From: Eopsaltria australis
Lineage: Eukaryota > Chordata > Aves > Passeriformes > Petroicidae
NCBI GenBank assembly: GCA_034509425.1
Contig: JAVTVJ010000016.1
Span: 124,001-188,000, forward strand
Reading direction: 5' to 3'
Length of the DNA: 64,000 nucleotides
Part shown: one piece after another, positions 1-10,825 of the stretch
Position numbering within the stretch: position 1 is the stretch's first letter
How the letters are laid out: every line of letters begins with the position of its first letter
Translations under genes and position numbers: made by a program
Notes under the pieces: generated by a model
Database searches by the model: none
Told to the model about the DNA's origin: nothing
The model's input: the letters and a program-made list of their open reading frames with translations, nothing else

Positions 1-817
1 AAAAAGTGGTATGGATTTGACTAGACCTCAAAACAAGAGAGCAAACCTGAGTGGTCAGCAGATGCACTACAGCAGTAGTAACTGGTAATATATATTCTCC
101 TTATGGTTAAGACTTTATGCAATTGCAGTTTAAATTGAAACTATAATTAACATGTTGGAAACACAGGAGATGATGTCACATCTTAACATGGGGAAACTTT
201 TTCTCCTATCCTCTAAATAGAGCAGTTTTTTCAATTGCCTAAATTAACCAGAGGGTTGCTTCAATTTTTGTTTAAATACAGAGATGCAAAAAACCCCCCA
301 AACAAAAAAAACCCCAAAACTCAGAAGTAATAGCCTTTCCTAGATGTCATCCTTATTCACACTAAGAGTAATCAACATGACTGCCACTTAAAGGAAAAAA
401 AAACAGGGTATCTGAAAGTTCTTTCTGGCTTTGCAAAAGAAAACTCAAATATATGTTGTGAGATTGTTCCTTAATTTAACAGCAGGCCTAAGCAGTTGCA
501 TCTAGCCAAAACTTAAATATTTCAAGTCATTACTACAGAAAAGCCTTCCATTTAACTTCCACCATCCAGAAATTCTGGTAATGATTCCTACTATAGTACC
601 ACCCTGTTCTCCCTCCTCCAATTTAAATAAAGAGGAGGCTGTTTGGGTAACAAATTTATGTATACAGAAGGGAAGAATAGGTGACCGTCACAAATGTCAT
701 TGAGCCAGAGTACAAAAACTGTTCCTCAGAAAGCTATCAATATAATCAAAAGATATTTCTCAGCTTAAATAGGTTTACAAGAACTGAGAAAAAAGCCTCC
801 ATAAGCCTTAGAAATAC
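1..817. other. TMPO intron (partial), no gene seen
   Basis: AT-rich sequence downstream of the last visible TMPO exon. I searched for the next coding exon (membrane-anchor part) and did not find it. No repeat family recognised. Confidence 0.6.
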
Positions 818-909
818 CTAATTCCTGTAGGTGTTGATACTTCATAAGGGAACAATTCCTTAAGAATATCCCTTTCTACTCTTCTTTCTTCTGTAGCTCT
901 CTCCAGCAC
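818..909 (-). CDS. TMPO: TMPO exon (human exon 9 equivalent), last one in the window
   Basis: 92-nt exon with a TTTTTTAG acceptor and a donor AG|GTATTTC, phase 0 in and phase 2 out. It encodes about 30 residues including TEERRVERDILKELFPYEVS, a near-invariant part of LAP2 beta/gamma. It is too short to stand out as an open frame and was found from the protein motif. The remaining roughly 100 residues, including the single membrane anchor, are not seen in 1-817 and must lie further left. Confidence 0.92.
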
Positions 910-2117
910 CTAAAAAACCAAAAACAGTTAGATGCCGAACAGACAGCAAAACGAAAAGCTTCTGCATAGCTATCTCAGTGACCACAACCATGTGCAATTT
1001 AAGAATGAATGAGTCACCCAGTGACACTCAAGAAGTTTACTTCTTGGGTTTTAGAAATTTGTTTAACCTAATTATTGGCAGCCATCCAGTCACATTTGGT
1101 GTCTTAAAGCATCCAGTGATCTCCTCAGTTTCTTTTAACATAAAGAATACGTTGTATAAATCCTATACGACTGCCAGCCGATGATGCAGATGACCAAAAA
1201 AATTTAACCATCACCTCTATCATGGCTGTGTTGAGCAGATCACAGAACTGGTTGTGGCCAACATGATTTAAAAAGCACTGATCTCAGCCATCTGTCTCTT
1301 GCTGTAATAAACCATGCCACAATACAGGAAAATACTGACTGAAAAAAAACCATCAGCAGTTTGGAATAAAACATCAAGTTTACCCACAACCTTCTATTTG
1401 ACAACTAAGTCTACAATGCAGTCATATTGTAAATGAAATGCTAATGGCAGCTTTATCTACAGCTACATCAACAGACAAACAGTATCTTGCAATGTAAAAT
1501 TCCACAACATTACAGTATTACATTAATACAATTACATACACTTGCAGGTGCTTTAGACAGTTCTCCAAGAGAGATAATTTTTGACAGCTTGAATAAGTTA
1601 ACAGCAAAATAATTATTTTGTTTCTTGATAACTGACAGGAATCTACAGATGTTTTTTTAATTCAGGCATTTGGTCTAAAGTAATCCTACTACTCGATTCC
1701 CTAAATTAAAGCACATCGTATTTCTTCAGGATAGGCTGATTTACAAGCTCAAAGGGAGATAAACCCAAGTCTATTCTACTTTGAGCTATACAAAGAATTT
1801 AAAAGAAAAAAACAAATCTACATTTTGTTCCAAAAAAAAAAAAATATCAGCACAAGGAAAAATAACACATTAAAACATTTGTCTTGGGGAAAAAAGAAAA
1901 AAAACAAGATTTTCACACACACTCCCAAATCTGAAAGGGGAAAATAAAAATAAGTTTATATTTTCTTTATGTCATGTGACAACACTAGTTTATTTTGACT
2001 GGTGTCACCTGGGCAATGACACCCTCTACCCCCTCTGTACTAAGAAGTAAGCACATACGCACAAGAATTTTGTTCACAGAGAGTAAGCAAGAGCAATCTA
2101 AGTTTTAATTTATTTAC
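910..2117. other. TMPO intron, no gene seen
   Basis: AT-rich intron between the exons at 818-909 and 2118-2228, with several A-rich runs. No recognisable element. Confidence 0.6.
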
Positions 2118-2228
2118 TTCAGCTGTCATCAGTGGTTTCTTTGGTGTTCTTCTGGGCATGTCTGAGAGTTCACTGACTGACAGTGTAGGAGCTGCATGCT
2201 TGAAAGTTCCAGGCACCCTATTGCCAAC
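2118..2228 (-). CDS. TMPO: TMPO exon (human exon 8; beta-specific cassette, lamin-B-binding region)
   Basis: 111-nt (37-codon) phase-0 exon with a TTGGCAG acceptor and a GTAAAT donor. It encodes the conserved HAAPTLSVSELSDMPRRTPK stretch followed by KPLMTAE. In human LAP2 beta this part of the nucleoplasmic domain overlaps the lamin B interaction region. The reading continues past the donor to about 2040 only by chance, with no LAP2 similarity. Confidence 0.93.
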
Positions 2229-2781
2229 CTGCCAAGATTCAAAATTGTTCAAACACAGAAACAGCCAAAATACAAAATGAAAAGGGGCAAGGTGGCAGAA
2301 CCAAACAACAAAATCTTTATGTGCATTGAATATATGCATGTTAGAAGTTAACTCAAGAAGGTTATGTAACAGATACTCCAAGATCACAGAAAACACACTG
2401 CTTATCATTCCAAGTAGTTTCTTTTAAGCCGTTTAGAAACGTAAAAGCTATTTAGTTCACAAGAAAAGCCAAACTTAAAACAAATATTCTGCATGTACTT
2501 ACATAAATTAAGACAGTATCTAAGCTTCTAAAGTGGTTCTTTTCAGCCATCCCCCCCCAAAAGACGTTAGATGGGACCTAGGTGTTGACCTAGCTCCACC
2601 TCAAAGTCAACAGCATTAGGTACTAAAACAGATACTGAGTATGTGATTTCAAAGACTACTGAATAGTCTCACTTTCCTTAAAACAGTCTTCTATTTGTCC
2701 AAAACAGAATGATTCTGTCAGTGAAGATACATTTCAGAAGAATACCACAATTGATTAAACATATTTACTAAGCATATTTAC

Positions 2782-2877
2782 TAGGGTTTCGTTGCTTGCA
2801 GCCAATATAGTTTCACTTATGGGAGTACTCTCTGATATTACTGCGTCATCTATAGGCAACTGTGCTGTAGCTTCCAC
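2782..2877 (-). CDS. TMPO: TMPO exon (human exon 7; beta-specific cassette)
   Basis: 96-nt (32-codon) phase-0 exon with a CAG acceptor after a short pyrimidine tract and a GTAAAT donor. It encodes VEATAQLPIDDAVISESTPI and continues to SNETL, which aligns with LAP2 beta. It is the middle member of the skippable 109-codon block and is separated from its neighbours by short introns of 109 and 553 bp. Confidence 0.93.
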
Positions 2878-2986
2878 CTGCTTGTTTAAAACAAAATGTA
2901 ACAACTGAATAAAAGAGCCACTGGGACCCTAAGAGTGAGAGAAAAAAAAAAAAAAAAGCTTGTCTATTATAAAAGCCTCTCATCAC

Positions 2987-3106
2987 CCTTTTCCTTGGTG
3001 TTCTTCTTGACACTCTTGTAGACTCCCTAGAAAATGCCTGCAGAGGTCCACTTTTTGAAGATCCACTTGTCCAGACAGTCTCAGTAACTCCATCTTGAGA
3101 ATAGGT
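2987..3106 (-). CDS. TMPO: TMPO exon (human exon 6; first of the beta-specific cassette)
   Basis: 120-nt (40-codon) phase-0 exon with a GAATAG acceptor and a GTGATG donor. It encodes YSQDGVTETVWTSGSSKSG and then a Ser/Arg-rich stretch ending RRTPRKR, matching LAP2 beta. With the next two exons it forms a 109-codon phase-0 block, equal to the segment missing from LAP2 gamma, so exon skipping would keep the frame. Confidence 0.93.
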
Positions 3107-5426
3107 CTATTCAAGCATCAAACACATGATCATATGCATGAAAACCAGCTCTAAACATCGGATACTCACAACCAAAAGCCAAAATAGCATGCATACTCCA
3201 AAAGCAACGTCTACAATCAAAAAAATGTGGATCCTAATACATTCAGTAATGAATAGCTAGCTAGATTAGTAGTGTTGACCATAACACATTTGAGCACACG
3301 GTTGTTCAAATATAGAACTGAAGAGATAATGCCCAACAGTAAAAACTGCTAATTTGCTCACTGCCCTAGAATGAGCTAACACTACAAGGAGTTACATCAA
3401 GTCATGGACAGCAGAAATGAAGCTCTCAGGCCCATTACATTTCCTGCTGACACACACAAACACAAATTAATCTATGAGCATAAGCAGAAAGCATCGCTTT
3501 GTTCTCTACACAAGGTTCTATTCTCTTGAGCAGAGCTGGCAACAGTTGATGCACAGCCACCCATGTTTCAACAGGAACTAATCTTCAACCACAGGGATTG
3601 GGGGAGACAATGATCTTAAAAGGTTCCACATACAGGGATGAAACTAACAATTTTCACATAAAAGCAGGTTTAAACAATCAAGCCTGACACAGATCTCTCA
3701 CAAACCTAAGTAACAGCATGAAGTACCAAACTTTTATAGCCATTAACAAACACTGATCATTCCCTCTGCTTTACTGCAAGTTCCATGCTCAAAGTAAATA
3801 TACCACTCAAAACTAATTCCAGGATGGAAAGGGAGATATGGATCTGCTTCTTCTAGATTACATACAAGATTTTCTTACTTATTTGGTTAATACTTTGTTA
3901 ATACTTCTATCTTTGCACATTAATATCGCATACAGTGATGTATTACCAAGTCTTTGGAAGTTACACTCATTGCTGAATAAAATTATACACTGCAATTGTC
4001 AGTTACAGGTTCAATAGTGGAAATTACTTCACTAGAACAGTATTAGCCCCAAAACAACATGTTGAGAGAACAGGCTGAAAAGTATTTATTAATTGAGAGG
4101 AGACAGCAAAACTAGAAGCTGAGCAGCTTTATGGTCCCATGGTAAGTTCTGTATTACAGCTACTACATTCCCAGCAGAGGGAGCACAAGTGTTTCACTTC
4201 ATTCCAAAGTTACTGAAGTACTTTATAAAACAAATGCAGACGTCAGCTCCAAACAGATTCAGATTTTCTTGTTTAGAATTGTAGATTTCAGTCTAACTCT
4301 CCAAAATTCTCTACAATTTAAACAGGTTTTTGATGAAACATCTTCTAACCCCTCCTTAACTGCATTCTCTTCCTTCCTGCAACCTACAATCACAGTCCCC
4401 CACCTCAATCCCATACACTTTCTATTTGAGAGGGATTCTTTAGAAGCTTAGAGAAAAAATACTAATTTCAGACTATTTCTACTCAAACACAATCCATTCA
4501 GGAAAGCAGGAATGCAATTCACTCATACTAGTAGCTAAGAGTTCCCCATCCTAGACTATTTTACTAGAAATTATTTATCTTCTAATGAAAAGTCAGAAGT
4601 ACTTCACTAATAACTCTCTTCTTCAGATGTTTCAATCGTGTATTTTAAATACAAAGTTTCAATTTTTTTTCTTGCATGAAAAGTCTAGGAAAAACCAGAA
4701 TCTACTGCATAAAACCCATCCAGACTTCAGTACAACACAGTCAACAGACAAAATAAAAAAGAAGAAATAAAAACTGTTGTCTACAGTCATAGTTATCCTC
4801 ACTGTCAACGGAGCAGGCCTCTAACCCTATCAAAATGTAACACTCATGTCAGGTGTACCAACACCCTGCACATAACCAGAGAAACTACAACACTATGGTA
4901 GTGCTTTCTGCATGTGCTTTCAACTGTCAAATAGCTAATGAGCATAGAGCTATAGATTATGACTTTACCTCAGCTATCACTTACCAAGTTACTACACAGG
5001 CAGTCAAAAGAAATACAGGGAGGAGTAGGGGAACACAGCACATGCAGAATGTCACTGTACAAAGTCTCAGAAAAGAGAGTAGTTCTACATTGCTCCTTAA
5101 AATTTACATTGTTTAGCCTGCCTCATCCTGTCCAATGCCATTGACTATGAGGTGTCAGGCTCAGTTTTGAACTCCAACTCTAGATTCACCTTCTGGATTA
5201 GAAGGGGGTATTTAAATTAGAGGTTTCTGCCAAGTTTTCACTATGAGGAGGTAATTAAACACAAACAGCCGAGCTTGAGTTCATCCAGCCCTCCATTGCT
5301 GACTGATAAGACCCATAGGACTGCTCAGCCTCTCCACCCAATTTCTTTTGCAGCAGTCTGTTTAATAACTATCTATCTATTTGCACTCTCTTCTTGAGAG
5401 AACAGCGACATCCAGCCATGCCAAAT
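3107..5426. other. TMPO intron, left part of the 12.5-kb intron
   Basis: Ordinary AT-rich intronic sequence. The short open frames have no recognisable similarity, and I see no repeat boundary before the solo LTR at 5432. Confidence 0.55.
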
Positions 5427-5431
5427 GACAG

Positions 5432-6308
5432 TGGCTGGAGTTTGGATTTAGTTTTTTCCTCAGGAATTTTTCTCCCATGAGTTGCTAAGAGACTAATGAC
5501 TGAGTACTTAAGAGAACAAAGCACAAGGCTAGAGGTTTTTCTCCTTGGCAGGGTGGGGCAGAATCTCTTTCATGGAAGCAGGGCCTGACAACGAGAGATT
5601 TTGGAGACTGAAAAAGCAAGGGCAGGGGGAGGGCTGGTGCTCTTGCTCGGGACCCCTTGGAGCCGGACGGTCAGAGCTGCCGTCTGCTGAACCCACGGCC
5701 CTCCGAGAAGCCAGCATGGAGCTGCCGGTCTGTCTGCTGTGAGTTTTTGTCTCTACCCCCATTGGGAGCTGCCTGCCACCAGCCTGCCTCTCCCCCCACT
5801 CCTCGCTGCTCCGAGTTTTTCGCTACATTGTAGCTGGGTCCCAGCTCACTGTGTCCCGAGATTCTGCTGCAGCACTGACACCAGCCGCCCCCTGAGGGTC
5901 TGTGGAACAAAGGCTCTCCTCCATCCCTCCCTGCCTCGGGCAGCCGCCATTGCCGTGTGCTACCTAAACTCACGCCGGAGCGCCCCCTGCAGCCACTGGG
6001 GAATCATCACACCCAGAGCACCCCCTGCAGGCTGTGACTAGAACTGCACCAAAGGGAAAAGGTGCCTGAAGCCAAACAGGCTGCCACTGGGTTTCTGGTT
6101 CTGTTTGTTGGTTAACACCATAGTTGTTGTTATTTGTTAGCTTTGTTTTAGATATTAGTAAAGAACTGTTATTCCTATTCCCATATCTTTGCCTGAGAGC
6201 CTCTTGATTTCAAATTTATAATAATTCGGAGGGAGAGAGGGTACAGTTTCCCATTCCAAGGGAGGCTCCTGCCTTCCTTAACAGACACCTGTCTTTCAAA
6301 CCAGGACA
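5432..6308 (+). mobile_element. Solo LTR A (ERVL-like family, 5-bp TSD)
   Basis: 877-bp LTR beginning TGGCTGGAG and ending AACCAGGACA, flanked by a perfect 5-bp target duplication GACAG (5427-5431 and 6309-6313). The same family occurs at 6737-7680 (minus) and 59525-60440 (plus). A poly(A)-like AGTAAA near 6160 followed by GCCTGAGAGCCTCTTGATTT sets the orientation as plus. The 5-bp duplication fits class III (ERV-L-type) integration. It contains GC-rich U3 sequence with two CTCF-like motifs (about 5975-6035). The open frames across it are chance readings. Confidence 0.9.
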
Positions 6309-6313
6309 GACAG

Positions 6314-6731
6314 ACAGTCTTGTCAGCCATGTACAACTGGTCTAAAACCAGTGCTGCAAAGAACCTAGAAGTAACTTGCAAGTCTGCTCACACCACACTG
6401 CCCACCAGCTCAGCATCACCATTCTTCAGACCCTCAGTCTTTGAGCCAATGCCACACACTGCACAACAGTTGAAATAATTCTGCAGAATGAGCATAGTCC
6501 CTTGACACATTAGCTGAAAGCCTACAATCCAATTCCACAGGAAGAAGGAGAGGAAAAAAAAAACAAAAAAAAAAACTTCTCCATCTTCTGGTTTTGTTCG
6601 CAGTAAAATACATGACTACACACATTTGCTTGCCAAAAGCAATAAGTTATTATTGGCTTCAAGCAGCTGCAAAATTTTACTGGGGGGGTGAGTGGGGCTG
6701 TTTGTTGCAGGTTTTTTAGATGGCTTTGTTT
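6314..6731. other. Host sequence between two inverted solo LTRs
   Basis: 418 bp of intron separating solo LTRs A and B. No gene or repeat recognised. Confidence 0.5.
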
Positions 6732-6736
6732 GCTGT

Positions 6737-7680
6737 TGTCTTGGTTTGAAAGACAGGTGTCTGCTAAGGAAGGCAGGAGCCACCCTTGGAATGGGAAACT
6801 GTAACCCCTCTCCCTCCGAATTATTATAAATTTGAAATCAAGGGGCTCTCAGGCAAAAATATGAGAATAGGAATAACAGTTCTTTACTAATGTCTAAAAC
6901 AAAGCTAAGAAATAACAACAACTATGGCATTAACCAACAAACAGAACCAGAAACCCAGTGGCAGCCTGCTCGGCTTCAGGCACCTTTCCCTTTTGGTGCA
7001 GTTCCAGTCACAATCAGCAGGGGGTGCTCTGGGTGCGATGATTCCCCGGCAGCTGCAGGGGGCGCTCCGGTGCTAGCCCAGGTAATGCGTGGTAATGGCG
7101 GCTGCCCAGGGCAGGGAGGGATGGAGGAGAGCCTTTGTTTCACAAACCCTCGGGGCGGGGGAGGGGGGGGGGGGTGCTGGTGCCCCAGCAGGATCTCAGA
7201 CACAGTGAGCTGGGACCGCAGGAGGCCTCGGCGGGTGGGCACAGTTACAACATAGCAAAAAACTCGGAGCGGTGCTGGAGGACCAGGGGAGAGATGGGCT
7301 GGTGGCAGCTCGGCTCCTGGTGGAGTAGGGGGAAAACTCACAGCAGAAGGACCACCAGCTCCATGCTGGTTTCTCAGTGGCCGTGGGTTCAGCAGACAGC
7401 GGCTCCAAGGGTCCCGAGCAACAGAGCCAGCCCTCCCCCCGCCCTTGCTTTTTCCAGTCCCGAAATCTCCTGCTGTCTCTGCTTCCCGAGAGACGTTTCA
7501 CCCTTCCCTCCGCCCCCCCCCCCCCGCCCCCCCCGCCACACCGAAACCTGTCAAGGAGAAAGGCCCTGGCCACAAACTTTTGTTCTTTTAAGTACATAGC
7601 CATTAGTTCCCTAGCAACCCATGGGAGAAAAATTCCTGAAGGAAAAAAAAAAAAAAAAACCTAGATCCAAATCCCCATCA
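6737..7680 (-). mobile_element. Solo LTR B (same family as A, inverted)
   Basis: 944-bp minus-strand LTR of the family at 5432-6308. The element reads from TGATGGGGATTTGG at the right end to CTTTCAAACCAAGACA at the left end, flanked by a perfect TSD GCTGT (6732-6736 and 7681-7685). It contains expanded homopolymers (G run near 7149-7171, C runs near 7507-7542, A run near 7643-7659) and two CTCF-like motifs (about 7014-7068). Together with A it forms a long imperfect inverted repeat in the TMPO intron. Confidence 0.9.
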
Positions 7681-7685
7681 GCTGT

Positions 7686-8690
7686 ATTTAAAAAAAAAAA
7701 AAAAAAAAAAATCAGAAGTTCAAAGGTAAAAGGTTTCACAAACTAAAGAAAGTTTCTGAAAAATTTGGCAACTTAGAAATTAGGTAATTTTTTGTTTATT
7801 CCTTTGATTAACTCCTGGTAATTAAAATATTGCAAAACAAAACAGTAATGACCTGATACTAATATAGCGAAACTGGATGACAAAAAACTGAGTAAACAAA
7901 TCATTACTTAAAATGCCACAAAAACACCTCACTAAATCTCTTTTAATCTGTAAGTGGGTTCCTGAAGACTACAAGTTTTGTTTGTTGACAGCAGAATTAA
8001 ATATCTCTATTACACTGAAGGTGGCAGGGATTTCTGGCAGAATGACCATTTTGAAAAAAGTAATTCTTAAAATACAATAATCTAAAGATTCAGATGCTCA
8101 TTATAAAGACCATCACGAGCAGAAGGAGCCTGAACAAATTAAAGAATATTTGGTGCGTTGACCTATGTGCGTGCTTCAGTTTTTTGAAGTAAAATCTGTT
8201 CAGCTTGTACCCTAAAACTCCAATTTAAAATAAGCAAACTAGTTATGGATCTCCATAACTGTGTTGTACTACTCAAGGTCATATAGCAGCATTTTACCTG
8301 CTCTAAGAGACATCCATAGCTAAAGCATGTTTATACATAAACACACTAAATAGGAAGATCTGGCATTTAACCAAGTATTGAGAAAAGTCACTGCGATCTG
8401 CTAAAATACACCAAGTGATTAACAACTTAGATTCTGAGTCACTGAATGTATACAAGTCCTTTACTGTAGCATAACTCCACTACTTACTGGTCAGATGAAC
8501 AGCACTGTAAAGACTCTAAGTATCCTAAGCTGGGGTATTTAGCAACACAATCACATCACAAGGACAGATCAGCCATCAACTACCAAACCCTGTATACAGC
8601 AGTTTGAAAATCAGAGGTGCTTCTGTAAAATCCCTCTTGCATCAAGACAGCAGAAAGTGAAGGACAGGTGGTACATACAGGGAGATCTAA
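7686..8690. other. TMPO intron between solo LTR B and ERVL-1
   Basis: AT-rich intron starting with a long A run (about 7690-7711). No gene or repeat family recognised. Confidence 0.55.
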
Positions 8691-8695
8691 ACATG

Positions 8696-9331
8696 TGTCT
8701 TAGGTTACAATGGTATGTATTCTATCACCATCTTCCGGGGATGCTGGGGGCCGGGCGTGGCAGTGTTCCTGATGGCCGCAGAACGGTTTGCTAATAAGCC
8801 AGTCGGTTTGCTAATAAGCCAGTCGTTAGGGCCAGGCGTGGCAGTGTTCCTGATGGCTGCAGAATGGTTTGCTAATGGGCCAGTCCTTGGGGCCAGATGG
8901 GCACTTCACTCACCCCAAACATTGCAGATAGTGGCTCATCATCCCATTGTGAGATGCCCCGCCCAGGGGGAGGAACCAATGTATCCCGATCTGCATATAA
9001 ACTGAGATTTGAAGCACTATAGGCAGCTTTTTCCACAGGATTCCCAGAGGAAGACCAGACCCTTCTACACCACCACTGGACCTTCAGAGGAGAACTACAC
9101 CTTTCTCAGGATCATTGCTTCAACAGAACCGCATCTATCACTTCCAGAAGACTGCAACCACCTTCTAAGTGGACTACTACCAACACCCTGACCGACAGGG
9201 TGTCAGGTTGTATTCTGACTCTGTCAGTGGTTTTTTTTTTTGGTTTTTTTTTTTTTGTATTACTACATTTTTCCTATTAAATTGTAGTTCTGACTTTGAG
9301 CCTCTCACTGATTTGCTTTCAAACTACCACA
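8696..9331 (+). repeat. ERVL-1 5' LTR
   Basis: Starts TGTCTTAGG and ends ACTACCACA. A CCAAT box (about 8976-8980) and TATAA (8996-9000) form the promoter; ATTAAA (9276-9281) is the probable poly(A) signal. U3 carries two duplications absent from the 3' LTR: a 20-bp unit repeated at 8784-8803 and 8804-8823, and a longer unit of about 81-bp period (about 8751-8875). Confidence 0.9.
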
Positions 9332-9336
9332 TTTTT

Positions 9337-9354
9337 TGGCGCCCAACTTGAGCC
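9337..9354 (+). other. ERVL-1 primer-binding site
   Basis: TGGCGCCCAACTTGAGCC, six bases after the LTR. The TGGCGCCCAAC core is that of tRNA-Lys-type PBSs, not the Leu PBS after which ERV-L is named. ERVL-2 has the same site with CGT in place of CTT. Confidence 0.75.
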
Positions 9355-9411
9355 AAGACCCTGAGGAAAGTCAGAATTACAATTTTGTGTTCTAGAAGCC
9401 ACCTATTCACC

Positions 9412-10825
9412 ATGATACTCAACATACTTACATGTGTCCTGTACCTTGCTCTGTATATATTTCCGCAGACAGGGAATTACCTGCCTGTGGTAATGCTCCT
9501 GTGTAGGCCGGGGTATCGTTTAAAAATTGCTTTACTAGCTTACTATGTCTATTGCATGATAACCTCCGAGGCAATGAACACCATTCGGAATATATACTCA
9601 ATTTTGTTTGCTTGTCCTGGTCTGGGCTGTTACATCTGGGGCCTCCTCAACAATCGCACCCAGCCCCTAGGAGAAAGAGTAAAGAATGGTTTCTTTCAAC
9701 CTTTCAGACCTGACACAACAGTTTTTGAAAATATTGAGTTCCCTTTCGATGTCAAAGATGGTATAATCTTGCTGTTAGTTCTGCTTTGTCTCCTTTGTAC
9801 AGCCTGCACTGTGTACACCATGCTTAGAGTCAGAACAATGCTCGATGCAGCACAGTATCCTCAGGATGAGGACAAGAAAAGCAGCAGAACAACAGGCACT
9901 GTATCTAAACAAACTGTCATAGAGGAAAAGGAGACTGAAAGAAACGACAGTCTCCACGCAAGCCATCACCAAGCCAGAACAGCCTAAGCCAGTAGCAGTT
10001 GCCCCCATTCAGAAAAAGAAAACCAGGAGCAAATCAGCCCGCACAGCGACCGATGACGAAGAGGCTGGATCTTCGCACCAAGCAGAAGAGACGGAGCCAG
10101 AGATCATCACTCGCTCTTTATCCCTGGGTGAGCTGCGTGACCTACGGAGGGAGTTCACCCGCCAGACAAATGAATCCATCCTGACCTGGCTGCTTCGCAT
10201 CTGGGATGCTGCAGCCAATGACATCATTCTAGATGGAAGTGAGGCCAGGCAACTTGGATCCCTGACCCAAGATGTGGTCATTGACCAGGGGATCGGGAAA
10301 ACCCAAGAAACTCTCAGGCTCTGTCGGCAACTGCTGGCAAGAGTAAGGGACAGATACCTTTGTAAAGAAGACCTCCAGGTGCACCAAGGAAAATGGAGCA
10401 CAGTGGAATAAGGTATCTGATGCCTGGGAGAATTGGCCGTGCTGGAGATCATTTTCTCAGAAGATGAGAGATTCCCTAAGAACCCAGATGATGTCCAATG
10501 CACGTCACAGATGTGGCTGAGATTCGCACGGCTCGGACCAGAGATATACTCCCGTTACCTAGCAACACTAAAATGGAGGGAAGGAGCGGACAAGGTGGGA
10601 GTACTGGTCAACAAACTAAGAATTTATGAGGACACTGTCACTGCCCCATTTCGCACCCATGTCTCATCTGTGGAAACACAGCTGGCTGAGCACGTCCGGA
10701 ACTTGGAAGAGAAACTCAGAAAGGAGCTGAAGCAAGAAATTCACCACATCTCGCCAGAACCAACAAGGGTCTCTGCTATTAGGAGCCAACATCCCCCAGC
10801 CAGAGAAAGAAGATACACTCCATGA
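9412..10825 (+). pseudogene. gag: ERVL-1 gag with N-terminal multi-pass hydrophobic domain
   Basis: Structural polyprotein of the class III provirus. The ATG at 9412 has a good context (CACCATG) and starts a region of about 145 residues with hydrophobic segments near residues 2-17, 37-53, 60-79 and 117-137 and an N-glycosylation sequon (NRT) near residue 81. A basic/acidic linker follows (KKKTRSKSART), then a capsid-like part containing LLRIWDAAAND and EARQLGSL, as in ERV-L/Fv1-type Gag. Relative to ERVL-2 there is a 2-nt deletion near 9949 and stops at 10409-10411 and 10418-10420, so it is dead. It ends at TGA 10823-10825, a stop shared with ERVL-2. Confidence 0.85.

Noticed and set aside
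5529..7664. Several overlapping open frames of 65-154 codons
   Set aside because: All lie within solo LTRs A and B on both strands; they reflect GC-rich U3 sequence, not genes.
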